64,000 bases of DNA, taken from NCBI GenBank assembly GCA_900473045.1, contig UCKS01000012.1:1-64000 (forward strand), read 5' to 3'. Shown here one piece after another: positions 1 to 7,925 of the stretch. Position 1 is the stretch's first letter, and every line of letters begins with the position of its first letter. The stretch is from Hyphomicrobiales bacterium (GTDB taxonomy: Bacteria; Pseudomonadota; Alphaproteobacteria; Rhizobiales; Rhizobiaceae). The notes under the pieces were generated by a model that was given only the letters and a program-made list of their open reading frames with translations, was not told the DNA's origin and ran no database searches. Position numbers and translations under genes: made by a program.

Positions 1-196
1 CTCCCTCTTCTCCCCATCGGGGAGAAGGTGGCCCGCAGGGCCGGATGAGGGGGCCGAAGCCACCGTGAAGACGAAAACCGGGGAAACTGAAAAAGGAAAA
101 TTGAGAAATCACCACGATGAAAGGCCTCCCGCTCCATGCCGAACCGCCCCCTCATCCGCCCTTTGGGCACCTTCTCCCCGCTGGGGAGAAGAGGGA
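1..196. repeat. Inverted pair of an intergenic palindromic repeat
   Basis: The stretch at 1-54 recurs in inverted orientation at 146-196. Each copy contains its own small palindrome (CTTCTCCCC / GGGGAGAAG) followed by a GC-rich segment ending in CCCCTCATCC. Short mosaic elements of this kind are common between genes in rhizobia. The 90 bases between the copies show no convincing gene. The left copy may continue beyond the window edge. Confidence 0.7.
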
Positions 197-200
197 ATTC

Positions 201-334
201 CACCTCCCCCTTGAGGGGGAGGTCGCCGCAGCGCGGCGGGTGGGGGTGACAACCGCGAACTCTGCGACCTAAAGCATATGCCGCAGATCACCCCACCCCG
301 AAGAGCTTTGCTCCACCCCCTCTCAAGGGGAGGA
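201..334. repeat. Second inverted repeat pair downstream of guaD
   Basis: A CCTCCCCCTTGAGGGGGAGG palindrome at 202-221, extended by a GTGGGGGTGA-type tail, is repeated in inverted form at 287-334 (ACCCCACCC ... CCTCTCAAGGGGAGG). The two arms can form a large cruciform or RNA hairpin just beyond the guaD stop codon, which reads leftward into it. It could end transcription, but no T tract is evident. Confidence 0.6.
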
Positions 335-342
335 TAATCCCA

Positions 343-1677
343 TCACGCCGTCTCCAGCGCCCGTGCCGCAGCACCGGCCTTGCGCTTCTTCATCGCCTTG
401 CCCGCCACGTAGACTTCGGCGACACAACGATCGTCGCCCATCGTCTGGAGGATGAACAGTTCCTCGACCAGCGATTTCACCGTCCGCATCCGCAGCTCCA
501 TCGCCGATTTGCCGCTACTATCGAGAACGACGATATCGGCATCGGCGCCCATATGCAGCGAGCCGATGCGATCCTGAAGCCCCAGCGCCCGGGCATTGCC
601 GAGCGTCATGCGGTAGAAGGAATTGAGCGGCGACAGGCGCTGGCCCTGCAGGTGCAGCACCTTGTAGGCCTCGTCCATCGTCTCCAGCATCGAAAAACTG
701 GTGCCCGCGCCGACATCGGTTGCCACCGACCAGCGGGCGCCGAGCCTGTCGAAGCGGTCGCGGTCGAACAGGCCGGAGCCGAGAAAGAGATTGGAGGTCG
801 GGCAGAACACGCCGACGGCACCGGTCTCGGCCAGCACCGAAATCTCCCGGTCGCTCAGATAGATACAATGCCCGAGCAGCGTCCTTTCGGTCAAAAGATC
901 GTAGCGGGCATAGATGTCGGTATAATCCTTGGCATCCGGATAGAGCGAGGTGGCAAAGGCGATCTCGTCCTTGTTTTCCGACAGATGCGTCTGGACATAA
1001 CAATCGCGATGCTCGGCGACCAGCGCTTGGGCCATCTCCATCTGTTCCGGCGTCGAGGTGATGGCAAAGCGCGGGCTGATGGCATACTGCGCCCGGCCCC
1101 GGCCATGCCACTTGTTAATCAGCCGCTTGGTTTCTTCATAACCCTTTTGCGGCGTGTCGCGCAGCGCCTCCGGCGCATTGCGGTCCATCATCACCTTGCC
1201 GCCGACCATCAGCATGCCGCGCTGTTCGGCCGCGGTGAAATAGGCATCGACGCTCTGCGGATGCACCGAACAATAGGCAACCGCCGTCGTCGTGCCGTTC
1301 GACAAGAGCTCGTCCATGAAACGCCCGGCGATGAAGGCCGCATGTTCGGCTTGCGCGAATTTCTGCTCCTCGACGAAGATGTAGGTGTTCAGCCATTCCA
1401 TCAGCTGCGCGCCATAGGACGCAATCGCCTGCGTCTGCGGAAAATGCAGATGCGTATCAATCAAGCCAGGCATGATCAGGTGCGGCCGGTGATCGGCCAC
1501 CGCGACGCCTGCACCGGCAGTCTTGCTGATCTCGGCATAATCGCCGATGGCGGCGATCTTGCCGTCACGTACGAGAACCGCACCATCGTCCACGGTCAGA
1601 TAGGATGCGGTATCATCAATGCCCTTGGGCTCATCGATAAAGGTCAGCACACGTCCACGGATCAGGAGTTCGCTCAT
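343..1677 (-). CDS. guaD: Guanine deaminase
   Basis: Hydrolyses guanine to xanthine and ammonia, feeding the xanthine dehydrogenase encoded nearby. The 444-residue protein is a metal-dependent amidohydrolase: an HLHF metal motif near residue 76, then the guanine-deaminase-type segments SPRFAITST, QTHLSEN, LGHCIYLS, CPTSNLFLGSG and ATDVGAGTSFSM. Length is usual for the family. I chose the ATG at 1675-1677 because it overlaps the stop of the urate oxidase gene as ATGA; the frame stays open upstream but has no family similarity there. Second gene of a two-gene minus-strand operon. Confidence 0.93.
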   Translation of the reverse strand: MSELLIRGRVLTFIDEPKGIDDTASYLTVDDGAVLVRDGKIAAIGDYAEISKTAGAGVAVADHRPHLIMPGLIDTHLHFPQTQAIASYGAQLMEWLNTYIFVEEQKFAQAEHAAFIAGRFMDELLSNGTTTAVAYCSVHPQSVDAYFTAAEQRGMLMVGGKVMMDRNAPEALRDTPQKGYEETKRLINKWHGRGRAQYAISPRFAITSTPEQMEMAQALVAEHRDCYVQTHLSENKDEIAFATSLYPDAKDYTDIYARYDLLTERTLLGHCIYLSDREISVLAETGAVGVFCPTSNLFLGSGLFDRDRFDRLGARWSVATDVGAGTSFSMLETMDEAYKVLHLQGQRLSPLNSFYRMTLGNARALGLQDRIGSLHMGADADIVVLDSSGKSAMELRMRTVKSLVEELFILQTMGDDRCVAEVYVAGKAMKKRKAGAAARALETA

Positions 1678-2909
1678 TGGGTTTTTCCTCCGTTCACAAC
1701 TGTCTCGTACCAGGCGACCAGAAGCTTGCGCTCGTCCTCGGTCACGGCCGTCACATTGGCCGGCGGCATCGCATGCGAACGCCCGGCCTGCAGGTAGATT
1801 TCCCGCGCATGGGCAGCAATCTGGGCATCGCTCTCCAGCATCACGCCCTTCGGCGGCTTGATCATGCCTTCCCAGCCAGGCTCCTGCGCATGGCACATGG
1901 CACAGCGGCCAAGGATGGTGTCGCGCACCTTCGGAAAGGCGTCCGCGGTGACGAAAGGCTGCTGGGCGGCCGAAACCTGTTCCGGCTCGCCGGTGAGGAT
2001 TTTCGGCACGGTCGAAAGCCACATGATGACGATGAACAACAGCACGGTGGCCAGCCAGGTCCAGGTCGGATTGCCAGCATTGGCGTGGCGGGTGTTGAAA
2101 TAGTGCCGGATGGTGACGCCCATCAGGAACACCAGCGAGGCGATGATCCAGTTGAACTGGGTGCCGAAGGCCAGCGGATAATGGTTCGACAGCATCAGGA
2201 ACAGCACCGGCAGCGTCAAATAGTTGTTGTGCGTCGAGCGCTGCTTGGCAATGCGTCCGTATTTCGCATCCGGCGTGCGCCCGGCAATCAGGTCGGCGAC
2301 GACGATGCGCTGGTTCGGCATGATGATGAAGAAGACGTTGGCCGACATGATGGTCGCCGTGAAGGCGCCCAGATGCAGGAAGGCGGCGCGGCCGGTAAAC
2401 AGCTGCGTATACCCCCAGGCCACCGCCACCAGGATGAAGTAGAGCGCCACCATCAGCCGCGTGTTGTCATTGCCGAAGGGCGACTTGCAGAGCAGGTCGT
2501 AGATGATCCAGCCGAAGGCAAGCGAGGCCAGCGAGATGCCGATGGCCACCGGCTTGGAGACATCCAGCACGTTGGGATCGATCAGATAGAGATCGGCACC
2601 GGCATAATAGACCAGACACAGCATGCCGAAACCCGAAAGCCAGGTGACGTAGCTTTCCCATTTGAACCAGATCAGGTGTTCCGGCATGTTGGACGGCGCC
2701 ACGAGGTATTTCTGGATGTGGTAGAAGCCGCCGCCATGCACCTGCCATTCCTCGCCGTAAGCACCGGCCGGAAGATCCGGACGCTTGCGCAGGCCAAGGT
2801 CGAGCGCGACGAAATAGAACGACGAACCGATCCAGGCGATGGCGGTGATGACGTGGAGCCAGCGGACGGCGAAGGTCAGCCAGTCCCAGGCAATGGCGTA
2901 TTCATACAT
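1674..2909 (-). CDS. puuD: Membrane urate oxidase with C-terminal cytochrome c (PuuD)
   Basis: Oxidises urate to 5-hydroxyisourate at the membrane, passing electrons to a fused cytochrome c instead of making peroxide. The 411-residue protein has about eight hydrophobic segments over residues 1-300 and a c-type heme site CAMCH at 336-340, with a likely axial Met in the HAMPP segment near 381. This is the domain order described for the PuuD family of Agrobacterium and relatives. The start at 2909 is preceded by GGGAGG; it precedes guaD with a 4-base overlap and is divergent from the LysR gene. Confidence 0.93.
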   Translation of the reverse strand: MYEYAIAWDWLTFAVRWLHVITAIAWIGSSFYFVALDLGLRKRPDLPAGAYGEEWQVHGGGFYHIQKYLVAPSNMPEHLIWFKWESYVTWLSGFGMLCLVYYAGADLYLIDPNVLDVSKPVAIGISLASLAFGWIIYDLLCKSPFGNDNTRLMVALYFILVAVAWGYTQLFTGRAAFLHLGAFTATIMSANVFFIIMPNQRIVVADLIAGRTPDAKYGRIAKQRSTHNNYLTLPVLFLMLSNHYPLAFGTQFNWIIASLVFLMGVTIRHYFNTRHANAGNPTWTWLATVLLFIVIMWLSTVPKILTGEPEQVSAAQQPFVTADAFPKVRDTILGRCAMCHAQEPGWEGMIKPPKGVMLESDAQIAAHAREIYLQAGRSHAMPPANVTAVTEDERKLLVAWYETVVNGGKTQ

Positions 2910-2978
2910 AAAGGCCTCCCTCTTTGGGAGACTTCTGCCACTGGACGATTCCAACCGAAATGCCGGTTAATCCCCAAC

Positions 2979-2994
2979 ACTTTCAAAAAAATCT
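2979..2994. promoter_or_regulatory. ACTTTCAAA motif in the puuD/LysR promoter region
   Basis: The 135-base divergent intergenic region contains ACTTTCAAAAAAATCT. The ACTTTCAAA core recurs at 9847 (uraH/puuE divergent region) and at 16504 (upstream of the purine-type permease). A regulator site serving the purine genes is inferred, with the adjacent LysR protein as the first candidate to bind it. Confidence 0.45.
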
Positions 2995-3044
2995 ATAAGA
3001 TCACCCCCGCTGTGGTCGGTTCCTGCCTGTGGTAGAAGGGTGTC

Positions 3045-3959
3045 ATGTCCTATCTCGATAATATCCGCGTCTTCGTCCGCGTCGTTGAACTCGGCACCCT
3101 TTCGTCGGCCGGCCGCGACCAGCGGGTGACGCCCGCCGTCGCCAGCAACCGCATCAAGGAACTGGAGCGGCACCTTGGCGTGCGCCTGTTCAACCGCACC
3201 ACGCGAAAACTGTCGCCGACCGAACATGGCCGGGTTTTCTACCTCGGTGCTGTCAAGATCATCGAGGCCGTCAACGAGGCGGAAAGCGCCATCGCCGACC
3301 TCTCGCACAATCCGAAGGGATCGCTGCGCATCACAGCCCCGCTCGGCATCGGCCGGCGCCTGATCGCCTCTGGCATCCCGGAATTCCACGATAAATATCC
3401 GGATATCGAGGTGCGCGTGCGCCTCTCCGACCACAATGTCGATATCCTGAGCGAGGGCGTCGATGTCGCCTTCAAGCTCGGCGTGCTGGAAGATTCCAAC
3501 CTGCGCATGCGCGGCATCCTCAACTGCCAGCGCGTCGTCTGCGCCGCACCCGCCTATCTGGCAAAGCGCGGCACGCCGGAAACGCCGGACGCCCTGATCG
3601 ACGACAAGCACGACTGCCTGCTTCTGCGCTATCCGGGCTCGAAGGAATATTACTGGACGCTGCAGACCCCGGACGGCATCCGCAAGCTGGAAATCGGCGG
3701 CCCCTACGACAGCGACGATGGCGATGTGCTGACCCAATGGGCACTGGAAGGCCGGGGCATCATCAACAAGCCGCTGTTCGAAGTGAAAGCACACCTCAAT
3801 GACGGCACGCTGGTGGAAATCCTCAAAGACACCCCGCCCGCCAGCGTCCAGCTCGCGGCGATCTACCCGCACAAGCGCTTCCAGGACCCCAAAGTCCGGC
3901 TGATGATCGATTTCATGGCCGAACGCTGTCAGCGGATGATCGGCAAGATGCTGGAGTGA
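3045..3959 (+). CDS. LysR-family transcriptional regulator, likely of purine catabolism
   Basis: A 304-residue LysR protein: winged helix-turn-helix over residues 4-60 (the AVASNRIKELERHLG recognition region and FNRTTRKLSPTEHG) and a periplasmic-binding-type effector domain from about 90 to 300. A GAAGGG ribosome site precedes the ATG at 3045. It is divergent from puuD-guaD and close to xdh, so control by a purine intermediate such as urate or xanthine is the natural inference; the effector itself cannot be read from sequence. Confidence 0.85.
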   Translation: MSYLDNIRVFVRVVELGTLSSAGRDQRVTPAVASNRIKELERHLGVRLFNRTTRKLSPTEHGRVFYLGAVKIIEAVNEAESAIADLSHNPKGSLRITAPLGIGRRLIASGIPEFHDKYPDIEVRVRLSDHNVDILSEGVDVAFKLGVLEDSNLRMRGILNCQRVVCAAPAYLAKRGTPETPDALIDDKHDCLLLRYPGSKEYYWTLQTPDGIRKLEIGGPYDSDDGDVLTQWALEGRGIINKPLFEVKAHLNDGTLVEILKDTPPASVQLAAIYPHKRFQDPKVRLMIDFMAERCQRMIGKMLE

Positions 3960-3999
3960 GAACGATCGAAAACTGTTCAGATTGAATTCGCCGCAGAAA

Positions 4000-4026
4000 G
4001 TAGTATATTTGCCGGAAATATAGTAC
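4000..4026. promoter_or_regulatory. Palindromic operator of the toxin-antitoxin operon
   Basis: GTAGTATATTT (4000-4010) and AAATATAGTAC (4016-4026) form an inverted repeat matching at 10 of 11 positions around a GCCGG spacer, directly before the antitoxin gene. The AT-rich dyad fits autorepression by the Phd-type antitoxin or the antitoxin-toxin complex. Confidence 0.65.
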
Positions 4027-4038
4027 ATGGAGATGTCG

Positions 4039-4293
4039 ATGACATATGCTCTCATGACCAGTGCCGACTTCAACCAGAACCCCAGCAAGGCAAAGAAAGC
4101 CGCAAACGAAGGCCCGCTCGTCATCACCGAGCATGGCGAAGCGAGCTACGTGCTCGTCCGATATAGCGATTTCGAAAATAACTGGAAAAAGTCCAAAAGC
4201 CTGTATGACGCCCTATGTCACAAGGGCTCCCGGTTCGATGATGATTTCACTCCCGAACGGGTAAGTTTCGAGGGGCGGGACGTCGAATTCTGA
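4039..4293 (+). CDS. Phd/YefM-family antitoxin
   Basis: An 84-residue antitoxin. The N-terminal part (TSADFNQNPSKAKKAANEGPLVIT, then a HGEASYVLV strand) is the Phd/YefM DNA-binding fold; the C-terminal third, rich in acidic and aromatic residues, would wrap the toxin. GGAG at 4029-4032 sits 6 bases before the ATG at 4039, so I prefer that start to the in-frame ATGs at 4027 and 4033. The stop shares one base with the toxin start (TGATG), implying coupled translation. Confidence 0.82.
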   Translation: MTYALMTSADFNQNPSKAKKAANEGPLVITEHGEASYVLVRYSDFENNWKKSKSLYDALCHKGSRFDDDFTPERVSFEGRDVEF

Positions 4294-4712
4294 TGACATT
4301 CCTGCTTGATACGGATGCGCTGTCTGCGTCTCGCAGACCTCACCTTCAAGCCATCGAGTACCAGGATTTTCTCCGGGCATTCGATATAGGTACGGCATAC
4401 ATTTCAACGGTTTCAATCATGGAAATCGAGTTCGGCATAGAACGCGAACGAGGTCGTAATCGTGATTTCGCGGATGATCTGACCCTCTGGTTGACGACGG
4501 TGGTTATCCCGCAATTCACTGACAGGATTTTGTCTTTCGACAGGCGCGCAGCTTCGATTGCCGGCCGGTTACCGACACCGCATAAAAAGCCAAATGCTGA
4601 TGCTATGATCGCGGCGGCGGCGCTTGCCAATGATTTGGTCATCGTTACGCGCAATCTCTCGGACTTTCAGCCACTGGGCGTGACGTGCCTCAACCCTTGG
4701 CACGGCCTGTGA
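4293..4712 (+). CDS. vapC: VapC-type PIN-domain ribonuclease toxin
   Basis: A 139-residue PIN protein. The acidic metal site is intact: D6 in LLDTD, E44 in the SIMEIEFG helix, D103 in NADAMIAA, and D124 near the end. Such toxins cut RNA, often tRNA or rRNA, when the antitoxin is lost. It is translationally coupled to the antitoxin and sits between the LysR gene and the xdhC end, where it looks like an inserted cassette of lower GC than its neighbours. Confidence 0.85.
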   Translation: MTFLLDTDALSASRRPHLQAIEYQDFLRAFDIGTAYISTVSIMEIEFGIERERGRNRDFADDLTLWLTTVVIPQFTDRILSFDRRAASIAGRLPTPHKKPNADAMIAAAALANDLVIVTRNLSDFQPLGVTCLNPWHGL

Positions 4713-4727
4713 GCAGATAGAGATGGA

Positions 4728-5573
4728 TCAGGCTTTGGCAGCAAACGCTGGCTGCCTCTTTTGCACTCCTGCCAAAGCCGCCGTCATGATCTCCGCCGCG
4801 GCCAGAGCCGCAATCACCGCAGGCCGCTTGTCCTTCACCGCCGTACCGCCGATCGGGCAGATGAGGCGCTCGAACAATTCGGGGCGGCCGACCTCGCGGG
4901 AGAGCCAGTTCTTGAAGGTCGCCCGCTTCGTCTTTGAACCGATCATGCCGACATAGGCGGCATCGTCGCGGCGGAGAGCCTCTGCGGCAATGAGGAAATC
5001 GAGCGCATGGTCATGGGTGAGAATGACGAAGGAACTGCCGGTGGGGGCGTCGCGGACCAAGGCCTCCGGCATCGCGGTCAGGCAGGTTTCGATACCCGGC
5101 ACGTTGGATGCGGACAGCTCATCCTCTCGGGTATCGACAAGGATGATGCGCAGCGGCACCAGCGAAAGCGCCATGGCCAGCGCATCGCCAACATGACCGG
5201 CTCCAAAAACGTAGACATGCGGACGCGAGGCCATTTCGCGATCGCTGCGGGCGATGAGAAATAGGGCCAGTTCGGTATCCATGTTGGTGAACGAAAGTCC
5301 GACCCGGCCGCCGCAGCACTGGCCGATCTCAGGCCCGAGGGGAACAGTCATGGCTTCTGCCGGACGCGACTGGCGCAAAGCCCGGCGGGCGTGGCCGATC
5401 GCCATGTATTCCAGCTGACCGCCGCCAATGGTGCCCAACAGGCCTTCGGCCGCCACCAGCATCCAGGCATCGGTATCGCGCGGCGTCGAACCGGCGGCAC
5501 CCGTCACCTCGACGAACACGCAATCCGGTTCGCGGCGCAGGAATTCCCTGATGTCTTCGCGTTTGGCAGCCAT
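4728..5573 (-). CDS. xdhC: Xanthine dehydrogenase maturation protein XdhC
   Basis: Binds molybdenum cofactor, supports its sulfuration and delivers it to xanthine dehydrogenase. The 281-residue protein shows GTIGGGQLE and QCCGGR segments (the latter in the N-terminal XdhC/CoxI domain) and a C-terminal Rossmann-like domain with FGAGHVGDALA and MIGSKTKRA. The chosen ATG at 5573 lies 6 bases after the xdhB stop; a GTG at 5582 overlapping that stop would add three residues. Last gene of the uraH-xdhA-xdhB-xdhC operon. Confidence 0.9.
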   Translation of the reverse strand: MAAKREDIREFLRREPDCVFVEVTGAAGSTPRDTDAWMLVAAEGLLGTIGGGQLEYMAIGHARRALRQSRPAEAMTVPLGPEIGQCCGGRVGLSFTNMDTELALFLIARSDREMASRPHVYVFGAGHVGDALAMALSLVPLRIILVDTREDELSASNVPGIETCLTAMPEALVRDAPTGSSFVILTHDHALDFLIAAEALRRDDAAYVGMIGSKTKRATFKNWLSREVGRPELFERLICPIGGTAVKDKRPAVIAALAAAEIMTAALAGVQKRQPAFAAKA

Positions 5574-5578
5574 GCCAT

Positions 5579-7915
5579 TCACCCGTTCTTTGCCGCGCCG
5601 CGCAGCCGCTCGATGGCGAGCAGCACCCGTTCCGGCGTTGCCGGCGCATCGATGCGCGGTGCGATACGATACTCCGCAACGCTCGCCGCCGCCATCGAGA
5701 TCGCTTCCAAAACCGAGATCGGCAGCATGAAGGGCGGTTCGCCGACGGCCTTGGAACGGCGGATAGTCTCCTCGCGGTTGACCGACCATTCCGCCAGCTT
5801 GACGTTGAAGATTCGCGGCCGATCCGATGCAAGGGGAATCTTGTAGGTCGACGGCGCATGGGTGCGCAGCCGCCCCTTGGCATCCCACCACAGCTCCTCC
5901 GTCGTCAACCAGCCCATGCCCTGGACGAAAGCGCCCTCAACCTGGCCGATGTCCAGCGCCGGGTTCAGCGACTTGCCGACATCGTGCAGCACATCGGTAC
6001 GATCGACCTGATACTCGCCGGTCAACGTATCGACGCTGACCTCGGAACAGGAGGCACCATAGGCATAGTAGAAGAACGGACGGCCCCGGCCTTCGGAGCG
6101 GTTCCAATGGATTTTTGGCGTCTTGTAGAAACCGGCCGCCGACAGCTGGATGCGGGATCCATAGGCGATCTTGATGAAGTCCGAAAAGGCGATGCGCTGA
6201 GTGCCGATGCGGATCGTATTCGGCTCGAAGGCGACATCCTTCTCGCTGACGCTCCAGCGCTCGGCAGCGAACGTCACCAGCCGCGCCTTGATCTGCTGGG
6301 CGGCATTGGCGGCGGCCATGCCGTTGAGGTCAGTGCCGGAGGACGCAGCAGTCGCCGAGGTGTTCGGCACCTTGCCGGTCGTCGTCGCCGTCACCTTGAT
6401 CCGGTTGAGATCCACCTGGAACTCCTCGGCCACAACCTGGGCAACTTTGGTATAGAGCCCCTGCCCCATCTCCGTACCGCCGTGGTTCAGGTGGATCGAC
6501 CCATCGGCATAGACATGCACCAGCGCGCCGGCCTGATTATATTCCGTCTTGGTGAAGGAAATGCCGAATTTCACCGGCGTCAATGCGATGCCGCGCTTGA
6601 TGATGTGGCTCTTGCGATTGAAGGCCAGAACCTCCTCACGCCGCGCAGAATAATCGCAGGAGGTTTCCAGCTCCTCGATGATCCGGCCGATGATGTTGTC
6701 TTCGACAGTCTGGTGATAGGGCGTCAGGTTGCGCCCCTCGCCGCCGTAGAAATTCAGCTTGCGGATTTCGAGCGGGTCCTTGCCGAGCGCATAGGCGATA
6801 TCCTCGATCATTCGCTCGCCACCGACCATGCCCTGCGGGCCGCCGAAACCACGGAAAGCGGTGTTGGAAACGGTGTTGGTCTTTAGCGGCCGCGACCGCA
6901 ACCGGACATGCGGATAGAAATAGCAATTGTCGGCATGGAAGAGCGCGCGGTCGGTGACCGGGCCGGAAAGATCGGCCGAAAAGCCGCAGCGGGCCGAGAA
7001 GGTCGCGTCCACAGCCTCGATCCGGCCGTCGTCGTCGAAACCGACCTTGTAGCCGACGTGGAAATCATGACGCTTGCCGGTGGCCGTCATGTCATCGTCG
7101 CGGTCCGGCCGGATTTTCACTGCACAGCGGTATTTCTTGGCTGCGAGTGCTGCGACGGCGGCAAACAGGTTGGCCTGCGTTTCCTTGCCGCCGAAGGCGC
7201 CGCCCATGCGGCGCACGTTGATGGTCACGGCATTGGAGGCGACGCCGAGCACCTGGCCGACCATGTGCTGGGTCTCGCTCGGGTGCTGTGTCGAGGAATA
7301 GAGCATGATTTCGTCGTCCTCGCCGGGAATGGCAAAGGAGATATGGCCCTCCAGATAGAAATGATCCTGCCCGCCGATGCGCATCTCGCCTTCGAGGATA
7401 TTCTTTGCCTTGGCAAATCCGGCAGCAATATCGCCGCGCTCCAGCTTCAGGGGATCGATGACCAGCGGATAGTTGGCGGCGGCGGCCTCCAGAACGTCGG
7501 TGACGTGCGGAAGGTCGCGATACTCGATCTTGACCCTGGCGGCGGCGCGGCGAGCCTCATCGCGGGTTTCGGCGATGACGGCGAAGATCGGCTGGCCGTG
7601 GAACTCGACCTTGTCAGTTGCAAAAACCGGGTCGTCATGCTTGTGCGCCGGGCTGACATCGTTCTCGCCAGTAATATCGTCGGCGGTGAGGACGCCGATG
7701 ACGCCGGGTGCGGATTTCACCGCCTCGAAATCGATCGACAGAATCTGCGCATGGGCGCGCTGAGAAAGGCCGAGATAGGCGTGCAGCGTCCCAGCGGGTT
7801 CCGGAATGTCGTCGATATATTCGGCGGTCCCGGTCACATGCTTGTGGCCGGATTCGTGGCGCTCGTTTTCGTGGACGCCGCCGCGGATGCGGTCGATGGG
7901 CTGCATGACGTTCAT
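5579..7915 (-). CDS. xdhB: Xanthine dehydrogenase, molybdopterin-binding (large) subunit
   Basis: The molybdenum subunit that hydroxylates hypoxanthine and xanthine to urate. At 778 residues it has the usual length; it shows the molybdopterin segments GGAFGGKETQ and FRGFGGPQG, the late QVEGAFVQG motif, and KAVGEPPFM, whose Glu is the expected catalytic base. The ATG at 7915 follows GAGGAGAAG. It sits 10 bases after xdhA and 5 bases before the preferred xdhC start, so the three genes form one transcription unit. Confidence 0.95.
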   Translation of the reverse strand: MNVMQPIDRIRGGVHENERHESGHKHVTGTAEYIDDIPEPAGTLHAYLGLSQRAHAQILSIDFEAVKSAPGVIGVLTADDITGENDVSPAHKHDDPVFATDKVEFHGQPIFAVIAETRDEARRAAARVKIEYRDLPHVTDVLEAAAANYPLVIDPLKLERGDIAAGFAKAKNILEGEMRIGGQDHFYLEGHISFAIPGEDDEIMLYSSTQHPSETQHMVGQVLGVASNAVTINVRRMGGAFGGKETQANLFAAVAALAAKKYRCAVKIRPDRDDDMTATGKRHDFHVGYKVGFDDDGRIEAVDATFSARCGFSADLSGPVTDRALFHADNCYFYPHVRLRSRPLKTNTVSNTAFRGFGGPQGMVGGERMIEDIAYALGKDPLEIRKLNFYGGEGRNLTPYHQTVEDNIIGRIIEELETSCDYSARREEVLAFNRKSHIIKRGIALTPVKFGISFTKTEYNQAGALVHVYADGSIHLNHGGTEMGQGLYTKVAQVVAEEFQVDLNRIKVTATTTGKVPNTSATAASSGTDLNGMAAANAAQQIKARLVTFAAERWSVSEKDVAFEPNTIRIGTQRIAFSDFIKIAYGSRIQLSAAGFYKTPKIHWNRSEGRGRPFFYYAYGASCSEVSVDTLTGEYQVDRTDVLHDVGKSLNPALDIGQVEGAFVQGMGWLTTEELWWDAKGRLRTHAPSTYKIPLASDRPRIFNVKLAEWSVNREETIRRSKAVGEPPFMLPISVLEAISMAAASVAEYRIAPRIDAPATPERVLLAIERLRGAAKNG

Positions 7916-7925
7916 GATCTTCTCC

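Noticed and set aside
109-291. 60-residue frame in the left-end repeats
   Set aside because: Made of low-complexity Pro and Gly runs from the palindromic repeats, and lacks a ribosome site.
1678-2022. N-terminal extension of guanine deaminase
   Set aside because: Overlaps the cytochrome part of the urate oxidase gene; the coupled ATGA start at 1677 matches the family start.
2967-4127. Long frame antisense to the LysR gene
   Set aside because: Typical high-GC shadow frame; no family features, and the plus-strand gene has a full LysR signature.
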